Below are positions 27,161 to 35,273 of a stretch of DNA of 64,000 nucleotides, in pieces. Source of the stretch: Amycolatopsis balhimycina FH 1894 (GTDB taxonomy: Bacteria; Actinomycetota; Actinomycetes; Mycobacteriales; Pseudonocardiaceae); NCBI RefSeq assembly GCF_000384295.1, contig NZ_KB913037.1:1717975-1781974 (forward strand), given 5' to 3'. A program made the position numbers and the translations under genes. Positions within the stretch are counted from its first letter, which is position 1, and every line of letters begins with the position of its first letter. The notes beneath the pieces were generated by a model, which saw only the letters and a list, made by a program, of their open reading frames with translations, was not told where the DNA came from and searched no databases.

Positions 27161-27880
27161 TCAGCCGTTCGGGGATGCCGGGTGGTCTTGTGGTCCGTCC
27201 GGCCGCCGGGGCCACCGGCCGCCGACCGTGCCGGCCAGGGCGACGGCGGCGGTGACGGACAGCAGCCAGCCGAGGCTGAGGGGAATGTCCCAGGCCGCGC
27301 TCAGAGCCCACACCAGCATCGCGAACGGAACCGTGGCCAGCAGCACCATCCGCAGGCGTCGCGCCGGCCGGCACCGGCAAGCCGCGGCGGCTCCCAACCC
27401 GGCGAAGACCACGAGGTCGAACGTGAGAAGCCCGCCAGTGGCCAGCGAATAGGCGAGCAGCGTCACGCAGGCGGCCAGCGTCAGGCGACGAGCACCGAAA
27501 ATCCAGGCCGCGGCGACGGCGAGCCGGAGCAGTGCGGGGATCAGCAGCGCCAGGACCACGTTGTGGACGGGAAACCGGCTGTCGACACCGACCGTCATCG
27601 CACCGGCCCCGATCCGGTAGGCGGTGGCGGCGATTTCCGTGCTGAACGCGACGAGGAACGCGGTGATCAGCAGGGATGCCGCGCCGGGCAGGCGAAGCCG
27701 CAGCGCGAGGCCGATCACCCCGGCGGCCTGCCCGAAGCTGGGCCGGGCGCGACCTGCGTCGAGGTCGAGCAGCAGCCCGATCAGTTCCTCGCCGCGCGCG
27801 GCCCGGTGGCCGGCGGGCAGCAGCCGCAGCAGGCGGCGGTAACGCCGTTCCAGCGGCCCGGTCCGCTCCGACGGGCTCAT
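27161..27880 (-). CDS. Multi-pass membrane protein, PadR-linked
   Basis: 239-residue predicted integral membrane protein. A cytosolic N-terminus (LERRYRRLLRLLPAGHRAAR) resembles the stalk found in PadR-operon membrane proteins, and six or so hydrophobic helices follow. Its ATG (27880) overlaps the PadR stop (ATGA), so the two are one operon under the PadR operator. Many PadR-linked membrane proteins are of unknown function; some affect drug or stress response. No catalytic motif is visible. Confidence 0.8.
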   Translation of the reverse strand: MSPSERTGPLERRYRRLLRLLPAGHRAARGEELIGLLLDLDAGRARPSFGQAAGVIGLALRLRLPGAASLLITAFLVAFSTEIAATAYRIGAGAMTVGVDSRFPVHNVVLALLIPALLRLAVAAAWIFGARRLTLAACVTLLAYSLATGGLLTFDLVVFAGLGAAAACRCRPARRLRMVLLATVPFAMLVWALSAAWDIPLSLGWLLSVTAAVALAGTVGGRWPRRPDGPQDHPASPNG

Positions 27881-28227
27881 CCGATCAGCCCGAGCCGGGG
27901 CGCCTGCTGCCCGGCACGCCGAGCGAGGCGGCGCTTGGCCGCGCGGGCCTGGGTGGTCATCCGCTGCGTCTCGGCCTCCACCGCGGCCGCACCCGCGTCT
28001 GTCAGCCGGTAGTAGCGGCGCAGCCGGCCGTTCTCCACCTCGTCGCGTTCGGGCTGGACGAGCCCGCGGGCGGCGAGGCGCTCCAGCGCCGCGTAGAGCG
28101 TGCTCGCCCGGAGCTGGATCCGGTTCCCGGACATCTCCGCGACCTCCGTCACCAGCCCGTACCCGTGCCGGGGCCGGTCGGCGAGCGCCGCGAGGATCAG
28201 GAACGACTGTTCGCTCAGTGACTTCAC
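27877..28227 (-). CDS. PadR-family transcriptional repressor
   Basis: About 116-residue PadR regulator. The winged helix has SLSEQSFLILAALADRPRHG, then STLYAALERLAARGLVQPE and the wing GRLRRYYRLTDAG, with a C-terminal dimer helix. PadR proteins typically begin MKSLSEQ, which favours GTG 28227. An alternative ATG at 28245 adds six residues lying within the operator. With GTG, a TATATG -10-like hexamer lies 8 nt upstream, giving a leaderless autoregulated transcript. It is co-transcribed with the downstream membrane protein. Ligands are usually hydrophobic drugs or phenolics; here the ligand is unknown. Confidence 0.88.
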   Translation of the reverse strand: MKSLSEQSFLILAALADRPRHGYGLVTEVAEMSGNRIQLRASTLYAALERLAARGLVQPERDEVENGRLRRYYRLTDAGAAAVEAETQRMTTQARAAKRRLARRAGQQAPRLGLIG

Positions 28228-28231
28228 GCTC

Positions 28232-28262
28232 GAAGCATATACCATCTCGCGGTATATGCTTC
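28232..28262. promoter_or_regulatory. PadR operator, perfect inverted repeat
   Basis: Perfect 12-bp inverted repeat (GAAGCATATACC, 7-nt spacer, complement) directly in front of the PadR gene. It overlaps the probable -10 element (TATATG on the minus strand). ATACC/GGTAT symmetry fits PadR-family binding. Autorepression is inferred. Confidence 0.75.
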
Positions 28263-28397
28263 AGACTGGCCAACCCGGCCGGCCGGCTACCGGCAGCGCG
28301 GAACGCGACCGGTTCGACGCCTTGACGCCGGGCCGGTGTTCGTTGATAGTGATGTCTCAATCCGAACGGCCGAGTGAGGACCACTCGCCACCCGAAC

Positions 28398-28411
28398 TGT
28401 TAGCGCTAACA
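28398..28411. promoter_or_regulatory. LacI-type operator palindrome upstream of GH54
   Basis: Perfect 14-bp palindrome TGTTAGCGCTAACA with the central CG typical of LacI-family sites, about 105 bp before the arabinofuranosidase start. It would give sugar-dependent repression. No LacI gene lies in the window, so the regulator is encoded elsewhere. Confidence 0.75.
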
Positions 28412-28516
28412 TTCAGGCCGGTCGCCGCGGACCCGGCCCGGATCCAGGCGCCCCACGGCCCACCGCGAACCGGTCGGGCGCGCTGTCCCCCGTATCGATG
28501 AACAAAGGAGTTCATG

Positions 28517-30067
28517 ATGCCTGCCCGGAAAACGTTCGGCCGGCTGCGCCGGAGGCTCGTCGTCTCCTCGGCCGCGGCGGCGCTCGCCTTCACCGGCCTT
28601 GTCACCTTCGGCGGCACCTCTCAGGCCGCCGCCCAAGGTCCCTGCGACATCTACGCCGCGGGCGGCACCCCCTGCGTCGCCGCGCACAGCACGACCCGCG
28701 CGCTGTTCGCCTCCTACAACGGCCCGCTCTACCAGGTGCAGCGGACGTCGGACAACGCGGTGCGGGACATCGGGCTGCTGTCCGCCGGAGGCATCGCCAA
28801 CGCCGCCGCGCAGGACTCCTTCTGCGCCGGCACCACCTGCACCATCACCCGCGTCTACGACCAGACCGGCAGCAGCGGCAACACCCTCGTCTACCAGGGG
28901 CCCGGCGGGACCGGCGGCGCGGACACCGCAGCCACCGCGACCACCGAACCGATGACCGTGGGCGGGCAGAAAGCGTACGCGCTGTACATCAACCCCGGCA
29001 ACAGCTACTTCGCCGGCGGCTCGGGCATCCCCACCGGCAGCTCGCCGGAAGGCGCGTACATGGTCACCAGCGGCACGCACGTCAACAACGGCTGCTGCTT
29101 CGACTACGGCAACACCGAAACCGACCACCACGCCGACGGAAACGGCGCCATGGACGCGATCAACTTCGGCACGGAATGCTGGTTCGGCGGCTGCAGCGGA
29201 ACCGGACCCTGGGTACAAGCCGACCTGGAAAACGGCCTGTTCACCGGCGGCAGCAAGACGTGGAACCCCAACCAGGTCTCCGAAACCAGCCACTTCGTCA
29301 CCGCGATGCTCAAGAACAACGGCACCACCCGGATGGCCCTGCAGGGCGCCAACGCCCAGTCCGGGAACCTGACCAAGTTCTACGACGGCGCACTGCCCGG
29401 CGGCTACAACCCGATGCACAAGCAGGGCGCCATCATCCTCGGCAGCGGCGGGGACTGCTGCCAGACCAACAGGAACGCCAGCGCGGGGACCTTCTACGAG
29501 GGCGCCATGACCAAGGGCTATCCCTCCGACGCCACCGACGCCGCGGTCCAGGCCAACATCGCCGCGGCCGGCTACACCACCGGCATCGCGCCCTTCACCC
29601 CGGGCTCGAGGATCTCCCTGAAGGCCACCACTTCCTGCTGCACCACCGACTACCTGCAGCACGACGCCGGTGACGACAAGGTCGTGATCGCGCCGGTGGC
29701 CTCGGGCAGTTCCGCGACCGACAAAGCCGACGCGACCTGGATCGTCCGGCCCGGCCTGGCCGACAGCAGCTGCGTCTCCTTCGAGTCGGCCAACGCGGCC
29801 GGCAGCTACCTCAGGCACTACGCGTTCGTGCTCCACCTCAAGGCGAACGACGGGACCACCCAGTTCGCCGCCGACGCCACATTCTGCCCGAAACCGGGAA
29901 ACAGCGGCACGGGTTACTCGCTCCAGTCCTTCAACTACCCGGCCGAGTACGTCCGCCATTACGCCATGACCGGCTACATCGCCGGTAACGGCGGCACCAA
30001 CGCCTGGGACACCACCTCACTGTGGCGCGAGGACACCAGCTGGCTCGTCGCGTCTCCCTGGAGCTGA
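28517..30067 (+). CDS. Secreted GH54 alpha-L-arabinofuranosidase with AbfB (CBM42) domain
   Basis: About 516-residue secreted enzyme. A twin-basic signal peptide (RLRRRLVVSSAAAALAFTGL, cleavage near SQAAA) precedes a GH54 catalytic domain: GPCDIYAAGGTPCVAAHST, RVYDQTGSSGNTL and HVNNGCCFDYGNTETD. The AbfB arabinose-binding beta-trefoil begins near ISLKATTSCCTTDYLQHDA and includes YLRHYAFVLHL and YVRHYAMTGY repeats. It releases arabinose side chains from arabinan, arabinoxylan or arabinogalactan. Two adjacent ATGs exist; 28517 is preferred because GGAG at 28507-28510 is then 6 nt away. The upstream LacI-type palindrome suggests sugar induction. Confidence 0.92.
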   Translation: MPARKTFGRLRRRLVVSSAAAALAFTGLVTFGGTSQAAAQGPCDIYAAGGTPCVAAHSTTRALFASYNGPLYQVQRTSDNAVRDIGLLSAGGIANAAAQDSFCAGTTCTITRVYDQTGSSGNTLVYQGPGGTGGADTAATATTEPMTVGGQKAYALYINPGNSYFAGGSGIPTGSSPEGAYMVTSGTHVNNGCCFDYGNTETDHHADGNGAMDAINFGTECWFGGCSGTGPWVQADLENGLFTGGSKTWNPNQVSETSHFVTAMLKNNGTTRMALQGANAQSGNLTKFYDGALPGGYNPMHKQGAIILGSGGDCCQTNRNASAGTFYEGAMTKGYPSDATDAAVQANIAAAGYTTGIAPFTPGSRISLKATTSCCTTDYLQHDAGDDKVVIAPVASGSSATDKADATWIVRPGLADSSCVSFESANAAGSYLRHYAFVLHLKANDGTTQFAADATFCPKPGNSGTGYSLQSFNYPAEYVRHYAMTGYIAGNGGTNAWDTTSLWREDTSWLVASPWS

Positions 30068-30090
30068 CGAAGAACCGGGCACGCAAGCGG

Positions 30091-30132
30091 CGGGCACGGC
30101 AGCCCTGCAGCGTCGCAGGGCTGCCGTGCCCG
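30091..30132. terminator. Bidirectional terminator between convergent GH genes
   Basis: Perfect 18-bp stem (CGGGCACGGCAGCCCTGC with complement) and a 6-nt loop between the GH54 stop (30067) and the GH43 stop (30144). It is well placed to end both transcripts. Confidence 0.85.
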
Positions 30133-30143
30133 CTTCCTCCCGC

Positions 30144-31613
30144 TCAGGAGATCGTCCACACCTGGCTCGAGGCGCCCGTCCCGCCGAGCTGGCTGACCTG
30201 CGCACCGCTCGCGGTGGAGGACCCGGCCACCCCGATCACGAGGCCGCTGTTGACGTTTTCCAGGACGTACTGGCTGCCGGTGAGGCTCCCCACCAGGTCC
30301 GCGGCCCATTGCTGGCCGGCGGCGCCGGTGCAGGTCCACTGCTGCAGCTGGGTTCCGCTCGCCGTGGACCCGTCCGGGACGTCGAGACACAGCCCGCTGT
30401 TGACGTTGACCACCGTGAAGACGTTGTCGGAGAGCTTCGTCAACCGCCATTGCTGGTTGGTGCCCCCGTGGGCGGACCATTGGATGATCTTGCCGCCGGT
30501 CGCGGTCGAGGCACCCGAGGCGTCCATCACCATCGAGCTGTTGGCGTTCTTCAGCACGTGTGTGGTGGCGCTGGGCAGCCCCGAATTCGCCGACCACGTC
30601 CCCGCGGCGGTATCGAGGTTCCAGCTCGGGTACTGGCCCAGGTTGACCGTCGTGCCGCGGATCGTGAGCGGGAGCCAGATCAGCGGCGAATCGCCCATGG
30701 CATTGCCCGTCCAGCGGTCGCCCGCATAGATGTAGGTGGTCGCCGTACTGCCCTGGACCGTGATGATGTTCGCGGTCTGGCTGTTGTAGGTGTTCGTGCC
30801 CGGCGCCGCGAAGTTCCGGAACGCCGACCAGGGTCCGGCGAGCGACGTCGCGGTCGCGTAGACGTTGTCGTTGGTGGCCCACCCGGTCAGGTGCGAAGCC
30901 AGCAGGTAGTACGTCCCGCCGACCTTGATCACGGCCGGGGACTCGTAGTTCGGCAACGTCGCCACCGCACTCGCCACCGACGTGTAGTCCGCGGACAGCC
31001 GGTAGATGCGCAGGCTGCGGCCGGCGTTCTCGCTCAGCAGGTACGCCGACCCGTCGGTGTCCTGGTACAGACCGATGTCGCGGCTCTGGTTGCCCAGCGG
31101 CTGGAAGCTCCCCCGGTAGCTGTACGGGCCGCAGGGCGTGGGGCTGGTCGCCACGCCGACCCGCTGCTCGGAGTAGCTCGTGTTGTCGATGTGCAGGTAC
31201 ATCACGTACATCCGGGTGGTGGCGTTGTAGAGGACTTTGGGCCGTTCGACGATGCGGTTCGGCCCGAGGTCACCACTGCCCTGCTTCGCCAGCGCGACCC
31301 CCTGGTGGGTCCAGTTCGCCAGATCGGTGGACGTGTAGCAGGGGATGTCCTGGAAGGACGTGTTGGCCGTGGTCTCGCCGGTCTTGTCCTCGCCGAAGCC
31401 GTACCACGTGGTCCCGGCCTGGACGATGCCCAGGCCGTGCAGCTGCAACGCGCGGCCGCCGGTGTCGTAACGCGTGGCGCCGAGGGTGAACGTGTTCGCC
31501 GCCGCCTGCGCCGGTTCCGCGGGCACCAGGACACCGGCCAGGACGGTGAGCAGGACGACGAGCAGGGCGAGCGGCCGGTGTGCCGGGGTGCTCGGGTGCG
31601 GTGAGCCGGACAT
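30144..31613 (-). CDS. Secreted GH43-type galactanase-like hydrolase with ricin lectin domain
   Basis: 489-residue secreted hydrolase. The signal peptide is PLALLVVLLTVLAGVLVPAEPAQAAA. The five-blade propeller follows (GIVQAGTTWYGFGEDKTGE, ERPKVLYNATTRMYVMYLHI, SRDIGLYQDTDGSAYLLSE), the pattern of GH43 subfamily 24 exo-beta-1,3-galactanases. Residues about 355-489 are a beta-trefoil CBM13/ricin module with repeated QQW motifs (TNQQWRL, GQQWAAD). It would trim the galactan backbone of arabinogalactan. AGAGGATC precedes ATG 31613. It follows the GH39-like gene by 27 bp in one operon and ends at the shared hairpin. Confidence 0.87.
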   Translation of the reverse strand: MSGSPHPSTPAHRPLALLVVLLTVLAGVLVPAEPAQAAANTFTLGATRYDTGGRALQLHGLGIVQAGTTWYGFGEDKTGETTANTSFQDIPCYTSTDLANWTHQGVALAKQGSGDLGPNRIVERPKVLYNATTRMYVMYLHIDNTSYSEQRVGVATSPTPCGPYSYRGSFQPLGNQSRDIGLYQDTDGSAYLLSENAGRSLRIYRLSADYTSVASAVATLPNYESPAVIKVGGTYYLLASHLTGWATNDNVYATATSLAGPWSAFRNFAAPGTNTYNSQTANIITVQGSTATTYIYAGDRWTGNAMGDSPLIWLPLTIRGTTVNLGQYPSWNLDTAAGTWSANSGLPSATTHVLKNANSSMVMDASGASTATGGKIIQWSAHGGTNQQWRLTKLSDNVFTVVNVNSGLCLDVPDGSTASGTQLQQWTCTGAAGQQWAADLVGSLTGSQYVLENVNSGLVIGVAGSSTASGAQVSQLGGTGASSQVWTIS

Positions 31614-31640
31614 GCTGGATCCTCTCTGGTGACGGGTGCG

Positions 31641-33749
31641 TCAGCGGGCGGAGAAGTCCTGGTTGGTGCCGGGGGCGTTCTTGCACGGCCACTGGTCCAG
31701 CTGCTGACCGGTGTTGCCGCCGGCGCCGTAGACGTCCAGGCACAGGCCGCTGTTGCGGTTCTTGAACTGCCAGGAGCCGTCGGACTGCCGCTGCGGCAGC
31801 CACAGGCTGCCCGCCGACCCGGGCGCCGGTTGCTGGACGATGTCCGGGACGCCCTGCGCCGTCGAGTCGCCGGACACCGAGACGTCCTGGCCGGAGTTCC
31901 GCGCCCGCAGCTCGCCGTAGCCGCCGGAACCCGCGACGAACTGGAACTGCTGGTTGGCCTGCCCGGTGCAGGTCCACTGGTCGACGACGGCGCCGGCGGT
32001 ACTCGAGTTGCCGTACACGTCCAGGCACAGGTTGTCGCTCGCCACCACCAGCGAGTGGTAGCCGGCCGGGAAGCCGCCCGTGTCGCCGGAGACGGTCCAG
32101 GTGAACGTCGCGGTCCCGGACGCGCCGGTGGTGTCCGTCGCCGTGACTGTCACGGTGTAGGTCCCGCCCGTGGCCGGGGTGCCGGTGATCAGGCCGGAGG
32201 AGGCGTTGATCGTCAGTCCCGGCGGCAGGCCGGTGGCCGCGTAGGCGAGGCTCTGCCCGGACGCCGAGTCCGTGGCGTGGATCTGCAGGCCGCTGATCGC
32301 CGTGCCCGCGGTCCCGGTCTGGTCGCCGGGGCTGGTGACGGTGACGGTGTTGCCACCCGTCGGACCCGTCGGCGTCAGGTAGATCGCGAAGGCGTCGTGC
32401 GAGGCCTGGAAGGTGAACGGGACCGTCACCGAACCGCCGGAGACCGTCACGTTCTGGCTGAAGACCACCTGCGGTGAGCTCAGCGGCGCCTGGTCCGGGA
32501 TCCGCTGCACCACGACGCGGACGCTGCCGTTGCCGGCCAGCCACGGCACCGAGGACAGCCCGGTGAAGGCGACCGAAGCGGGACCGGTGTACCCCTTCTC
32601 GTCACCGATGACGGCGACGGCCCGGCCAGCCGCGCTGTCCTTGGCCGCCGAGATCGCGGTGGATCCGACCTGCCCGGAGGTGTTCACCAGCGTGCCCGTC
32701 ATGTCCGCGTAGTCGCGAAGCACCCACCAGTGGCCGGTCGGCAGCCAGTTCCCGCCGCTCTGCGTCAGGACTCCGGTCAGGTTCGGCGTCACGCAGCAGA
32801 CCCAGTTGCCCCGCATCGCGTTGACGTAGTTCGACTGGGCGAACCGCGCCACGTACCAGGCCGTCACCCCGGCGGTCTGCCGGTCGGCGGGCTGGTATTC
32901 GTTGGCGGACAGGGGGATGGGCGAGAGCCCGTTGTTCGTGAGGTACCGGGTGATCGACTGGCCGACCTGCACCGGGTCGTCCCCATCGCCCTCGTCGTGG
33001 TTGGTGATCTCGTCCGGCACGGTCCCGGCCGCCTTGGTGTGCGACAGGAAGGCGTTCCACTCCCCCGGGTTCTGGTCCGGCGTGAAGGCCAGCGACGGCC
33101 CCACGATCAGCGCACCCGGCGCGAGCCGGCGGATCTCCCGGTAGGCGGTGTCCCACATCTGGAAGTACTGCGGGCTGGACACCCCTCGCGTCCAGAACGC
33201 GGAGATGTCGGGCTCGTTCCAGATGTCGTAGGCGAACTTCAGTCCCGACCCCTGCAACGCGCCCACGGTGGCGTCGATGAAGCTGACCCAGTTCGAGCAG
33301 TTGCCGTTGTCGCACGGGTACATCGTGTTCGACGGCTGGCCGCCGTTCGCCCCGTAGATGTCGCTGACCAGCACCTGGTACTGCGCGTGGTAGGGCGGCT
33401 GGGTCAGCCGCTTCGCCTGCGCGATGATCGAGTTCAGGTCGGCCTTGGTCGCGGTGCCGTTCTGGTAGTTGTCCCTGATCCACCCGCCGGAGAACCAGCC
33501 ACCACCGCGGAAGGCCGTGATGCCCAGCGGCTGCAGGTACTGGTCCGCCGGCTGCGTGCCGTCCTGGCTGATGCCGTACAGGAACCCCTCGCCGACGGCG
33601 GTCGACGGCCCGCGCGACGAGGAAAGGTCCACCGTCATCGACTCACCCGCCGCCGCGTGCCCCGAGGCCGCCGGCAGCAGCGGGAACGCCACCACCAGCA
33701 CCGCGGCGATCATCGACGCCAGGCGCCCCGATCGGAGTTTCGTCCTCAT
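31641..33749 (-). CDS. Secreted clan GH-A (GH39-like) hydrolase with Ig and ricin domains
   Basis: 702-residue secreted enzyme. A signal peptide (SMIAAVLVVAFPLLPAASGHAAA) leads a TIM barrel with the acid/base motif YDIWNEPD and the candidate nucleophile in PLSANEYQ, the clan GH-A arrangement; the layout is closest to GH39. A putative Ig/cadherin-like domain (VTSPGDQTGTAGTAISGLQI) and a C-terminal ricin-type lectin domain (NLCLDVYGNSSTAGAVVDQW, NSGLCLDVYG) follow. The substrate is probably an arabino- or galactan side chain, given its neighbours. AGGAGGAG lies before ATG 33749. First gene of the operon with GH43, preceded by an unusual repeat-rich regulatory region. Confidence 0.85.
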   Translation of the reverse strand: MRTKLRSGRLASMIAAVLVVAFPLLPAASGHAAAGESMTVDLSSSRGPSTAVGEGFLYGISQDGTQPADQYLQPLGITAFRGGGWFSGGWIRDNYQNGTATKADLNSIIAQAKRLTQPPYHAQYQVLVSDIYGANGGQPSNTMYPCDNGNCSNWVSFIDATVGALQGSGLKFAYDIWNEPDISAFWTRGVSSPQYFQMWDTAYREIRRLAPGALIVGPSLAFTPDQNPGEWNAFLSHTKAAGTVPDEITNHDEGDGDDPVQVGQSITRYLTNNGLSPIPLSANEYQPADRQTAGVTAWYVARFAQSNYVNAMRGNWVCCVTPNLTGVLTQSGGNWLPTGHWWVLRDYADMTGTLVNTSGQVGSTAISAAKDSAAGRAVAVIGDEKGYTGPASVAFTGLSSVPWLAGNGSVRVVVQRIPDQAPLSSPQVVFSQNVTVSGGSVTVPFTFQASHDAFAIYLTPTGPTGGNTVTVTSPGDQTGTAGTAISGLQIHATDSASGQSLAYAATGLPPGLTINASSGLITGTPATGGTYTVTVTATDTTGASGTATFTWTVSGDTGGFPAGYHSLVVASDNLCLDVYGNSSTAGAVVDQWTCTGQANQQFQFVAGSGGYGELRARNSGQDVSVSGDSTAQGVPDIVQQPAPGSAGSLWLPQRQSDGSWQFKNRNSGLCLDVYGAGGNTGQQLDQWPCKNAPGTNQDFSAR

Positions 33750-33869
33750 CGACTCCTCCTGCGGTTCGGCGCCACCGCACTGTGGCGCGACACGACGGGA
33801 CGCGGAGCGGGGACGTTCTGCGTCCGGTTCGGAAAAGTTTCGTCAGCGTCCGGGCGGGTCGCCGGGCGT

Positions 33870-33911
33870 CGAACCGGTTCGCGTAATCGGTTCGCCAGCA
33901 TAGTACGAACC
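33870..33911. repeat. GGTTCG direct and inverted repeat array
   Basis: CGAACCGGTTCG (33870-33881) is a perfect palindrome. CGGTTCGC is repeated at 33875-33882 and 33888-33895 (13-nt period), and GGTTCG at 33889-33894 is inverted as CGAACC at 33906-33911. Further GGTTCG copies lie at 33763 and 33826. This is a likely binding array for the GH39/GH43 operon regulator. Confidence 0.55.
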
Positions 33912-34003
33912 CCGCCGTCGACAGGTCAACGACGTCTTGCGCCCGACCGGCGCCGAGGACAGGCGCTGAGATCCGACCGGCGCGGTAAAACGCTTGCTAC
34001 ACA

Positions 34004-34017
34004 ACGATATCTATCGT
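34004..34017. promoter_or_regulatory. Short inverted repeat, possible operator
   Basis: ACGATA and its complement TATCGT are separated by 2 nt in an otherwise A+T-richer patch. It resembles FCD/GntR-type sites in shape only. The regulator is unknown. Confidence 0.4.
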
Positions 34018-34125
34018 CAGTGCCACCCCGGCTGGGCACCCGGTTCCCGGCGGCGACGGCGGGCGGGACCGGAAACTTACATTCTCGCCGGACGCGCAGT
34101 CGAATCGGTTCGAGAAACGCCACCT

Positions 34126-35262
34126 TCACCCCAGGGTGCCGGCGACCCAGTCGGCGATGTAGGTGCTGGTGTGGGTCAGGTGGTCGAGGCCGATGTGCTC
34201 GGTCGCGCCCTCCTCCGCGGTGAAGATCCGCAGGTGGCGGTTCGGGCTGCGCACGGCCTGGTCGTACGACCGGTGCGCGTACGCGACCGGGATCTGCCGG
34301 TCGTTCTCCCCGTGGCAGATGAGGAACGGCACCGTGATCCGCTCGACGACGCCGTCGAGGTGCACGCCGTCGGCGTAGCCGAGGAACGCGTCGAGGTCGT
34401 CGTACCCCCAGACCCACTTCACGTGTTCCCAGTAGTGCGGCACCGGGCGCTCGCCCTCGCGCTCGACCCGGCGGCGTTGCACCGCGCCCCAGTTGTGGTT
34501 GGCGCCCCAGGCGACCACGAGGGCGAGGCGCTTCTCGAACGCGGCCGCGCGCGGGGCGAAGTAGCCGCCGAGGGACCAGCCGGCGAGCCCGATCCGGGCG
34601 GGGTCGACGTCGTCGCGGGTTTCGAGGTAGTCCACGCACGCGCTCGCCCAGCCCTCCGTCTCGACGCGGGCGGTGAGCCCCCGCAGGCGCAGCGCCTCCC
34701 CGGAACCGGGGCAGTCGACCATGAGACACGAGATGCCGCGGGCGGCCAGTTCCGCCCAGTGGCCCGAGGAATACATGTGTTCCTTCGTCGAGTCCAAGCC
34801 GTTCCACATGATCATCACCGGCGCCCGGTCGCCCGCCGAGCTGAAGTACGCGGGCAACGTCGTTCCCTCGAACGGGACTTCCACCCGGCTGATGCCCGGA
34901 TCCTTGAGCTCGAACGCCTTCTGCTGCAGCTCCAGGACTCGGCGGTAGGTCTCGAGCCGCCCCGGCGCCGACGCGCTCTGCAGGCGTTCGGCCTGGCACA
35001 GGTAGTTGGTGGCGCGGGCGTAGAGCTGTCCGGCGGTGCGGGTGTGGCCGGCCTTCTCGGCTTCCTCGGCCTGGGTGACGAGCTGGTCGGTCAGCGTCGT
35101 CCACGCCCGCAGGAAGTCCGGGGTGCCCGCGTCCTCGCCCTGAGCGGCGGCCTCGCGGATGGGCCGGCAGGCGCGGTCGACCTCGTCGATGAGGCCGCCG
35201 CTGTTGAGGGTGGCGACGACGCCCAGGTTCCAGACGTAGTTGCCGGGAAAGTACTCGAACAC
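34126..35262 (-). CDS. Alpha/beta hydrolase, DHPON-hydrolase-like C-C bond hydrolase
   Basis: 378-residue hydrolase with an N-terminal helical cap domain (residues 1-120) and an alpha/beta-hydrolase core. The nucleophile elbow is LAGWSLGGYFAPR, the acid is in CHGENDRQIPV and the His in EEGATEHIG. Size and the cap match the 2,6-dihydroxypseudooxynicotine hydrolase / FrsA-like group, which cleave C-C bonds of ring-derived ketones. In this operon it probably hydrolyses the meta-cleavage product made by the VOC dioxygenase. GTG 35262 has AGAGGAA upstream; longer readings lie antisense to nothing recognisable. Last gene of the operon. Confidence 0.83.
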   Translation of the reverse strand: MFEYFPGNYVWNLGVVATLNSGGLIDEVDRACRPIREAAAQGEDAGTPDFLRAWTTLTDQLVTQAEEAEKAGHTRTAGQLYARATNYLCQAERLQSASAPGRLETYRRVLELQQKAFELKDPGISRVEVPFEGTTLPAYFSSAGDRAPVMIMWNGLDSTKEHMYSSGHWAELAARGISCLMVDCPGSGEALRLRGLTARVETEGWASACVDYLETRDDVDPARIGLAGWSLGGYFAPRAAAFEKRLALVVAWGANHNWGAVQRRRVEREGERPVPHYWEHVKWVWGYDDLDAFLGYADGVHLDGVVERITVPFLICHGENDRQIPVAYAHRSYDQAVRSPNRHLRIFTAEEGATEHIGLDHLTHTSTYIADWVAGTLG

Positions 35263-35273
35263 GGGGGTTCCTC

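Larger units (their letters stand above)
33750..34125. other. Regulatory intergenic region upstream of GH39-like gene
   Basis: 376 bp without a gene. It contains a cluster of GGTTCG/CGAACC hexamers (33762-33911), a perfect 12-bp palindrome at 33870-33881, an AAACGCTT LacI-like core at 33988-33995 and an ACGATA-TC-TATCGT inverted repeat at 34004-34017. It probably holds the promoter and operators of the GH39/GH43 operon and the 3' region of the aromatic operon. Confidence 0.6.

Noticed and set aside
28406..29959. A 517-codon minus frame
   Set aside because: Val/Gly/Arg-rich antisense of the GH54 gene.
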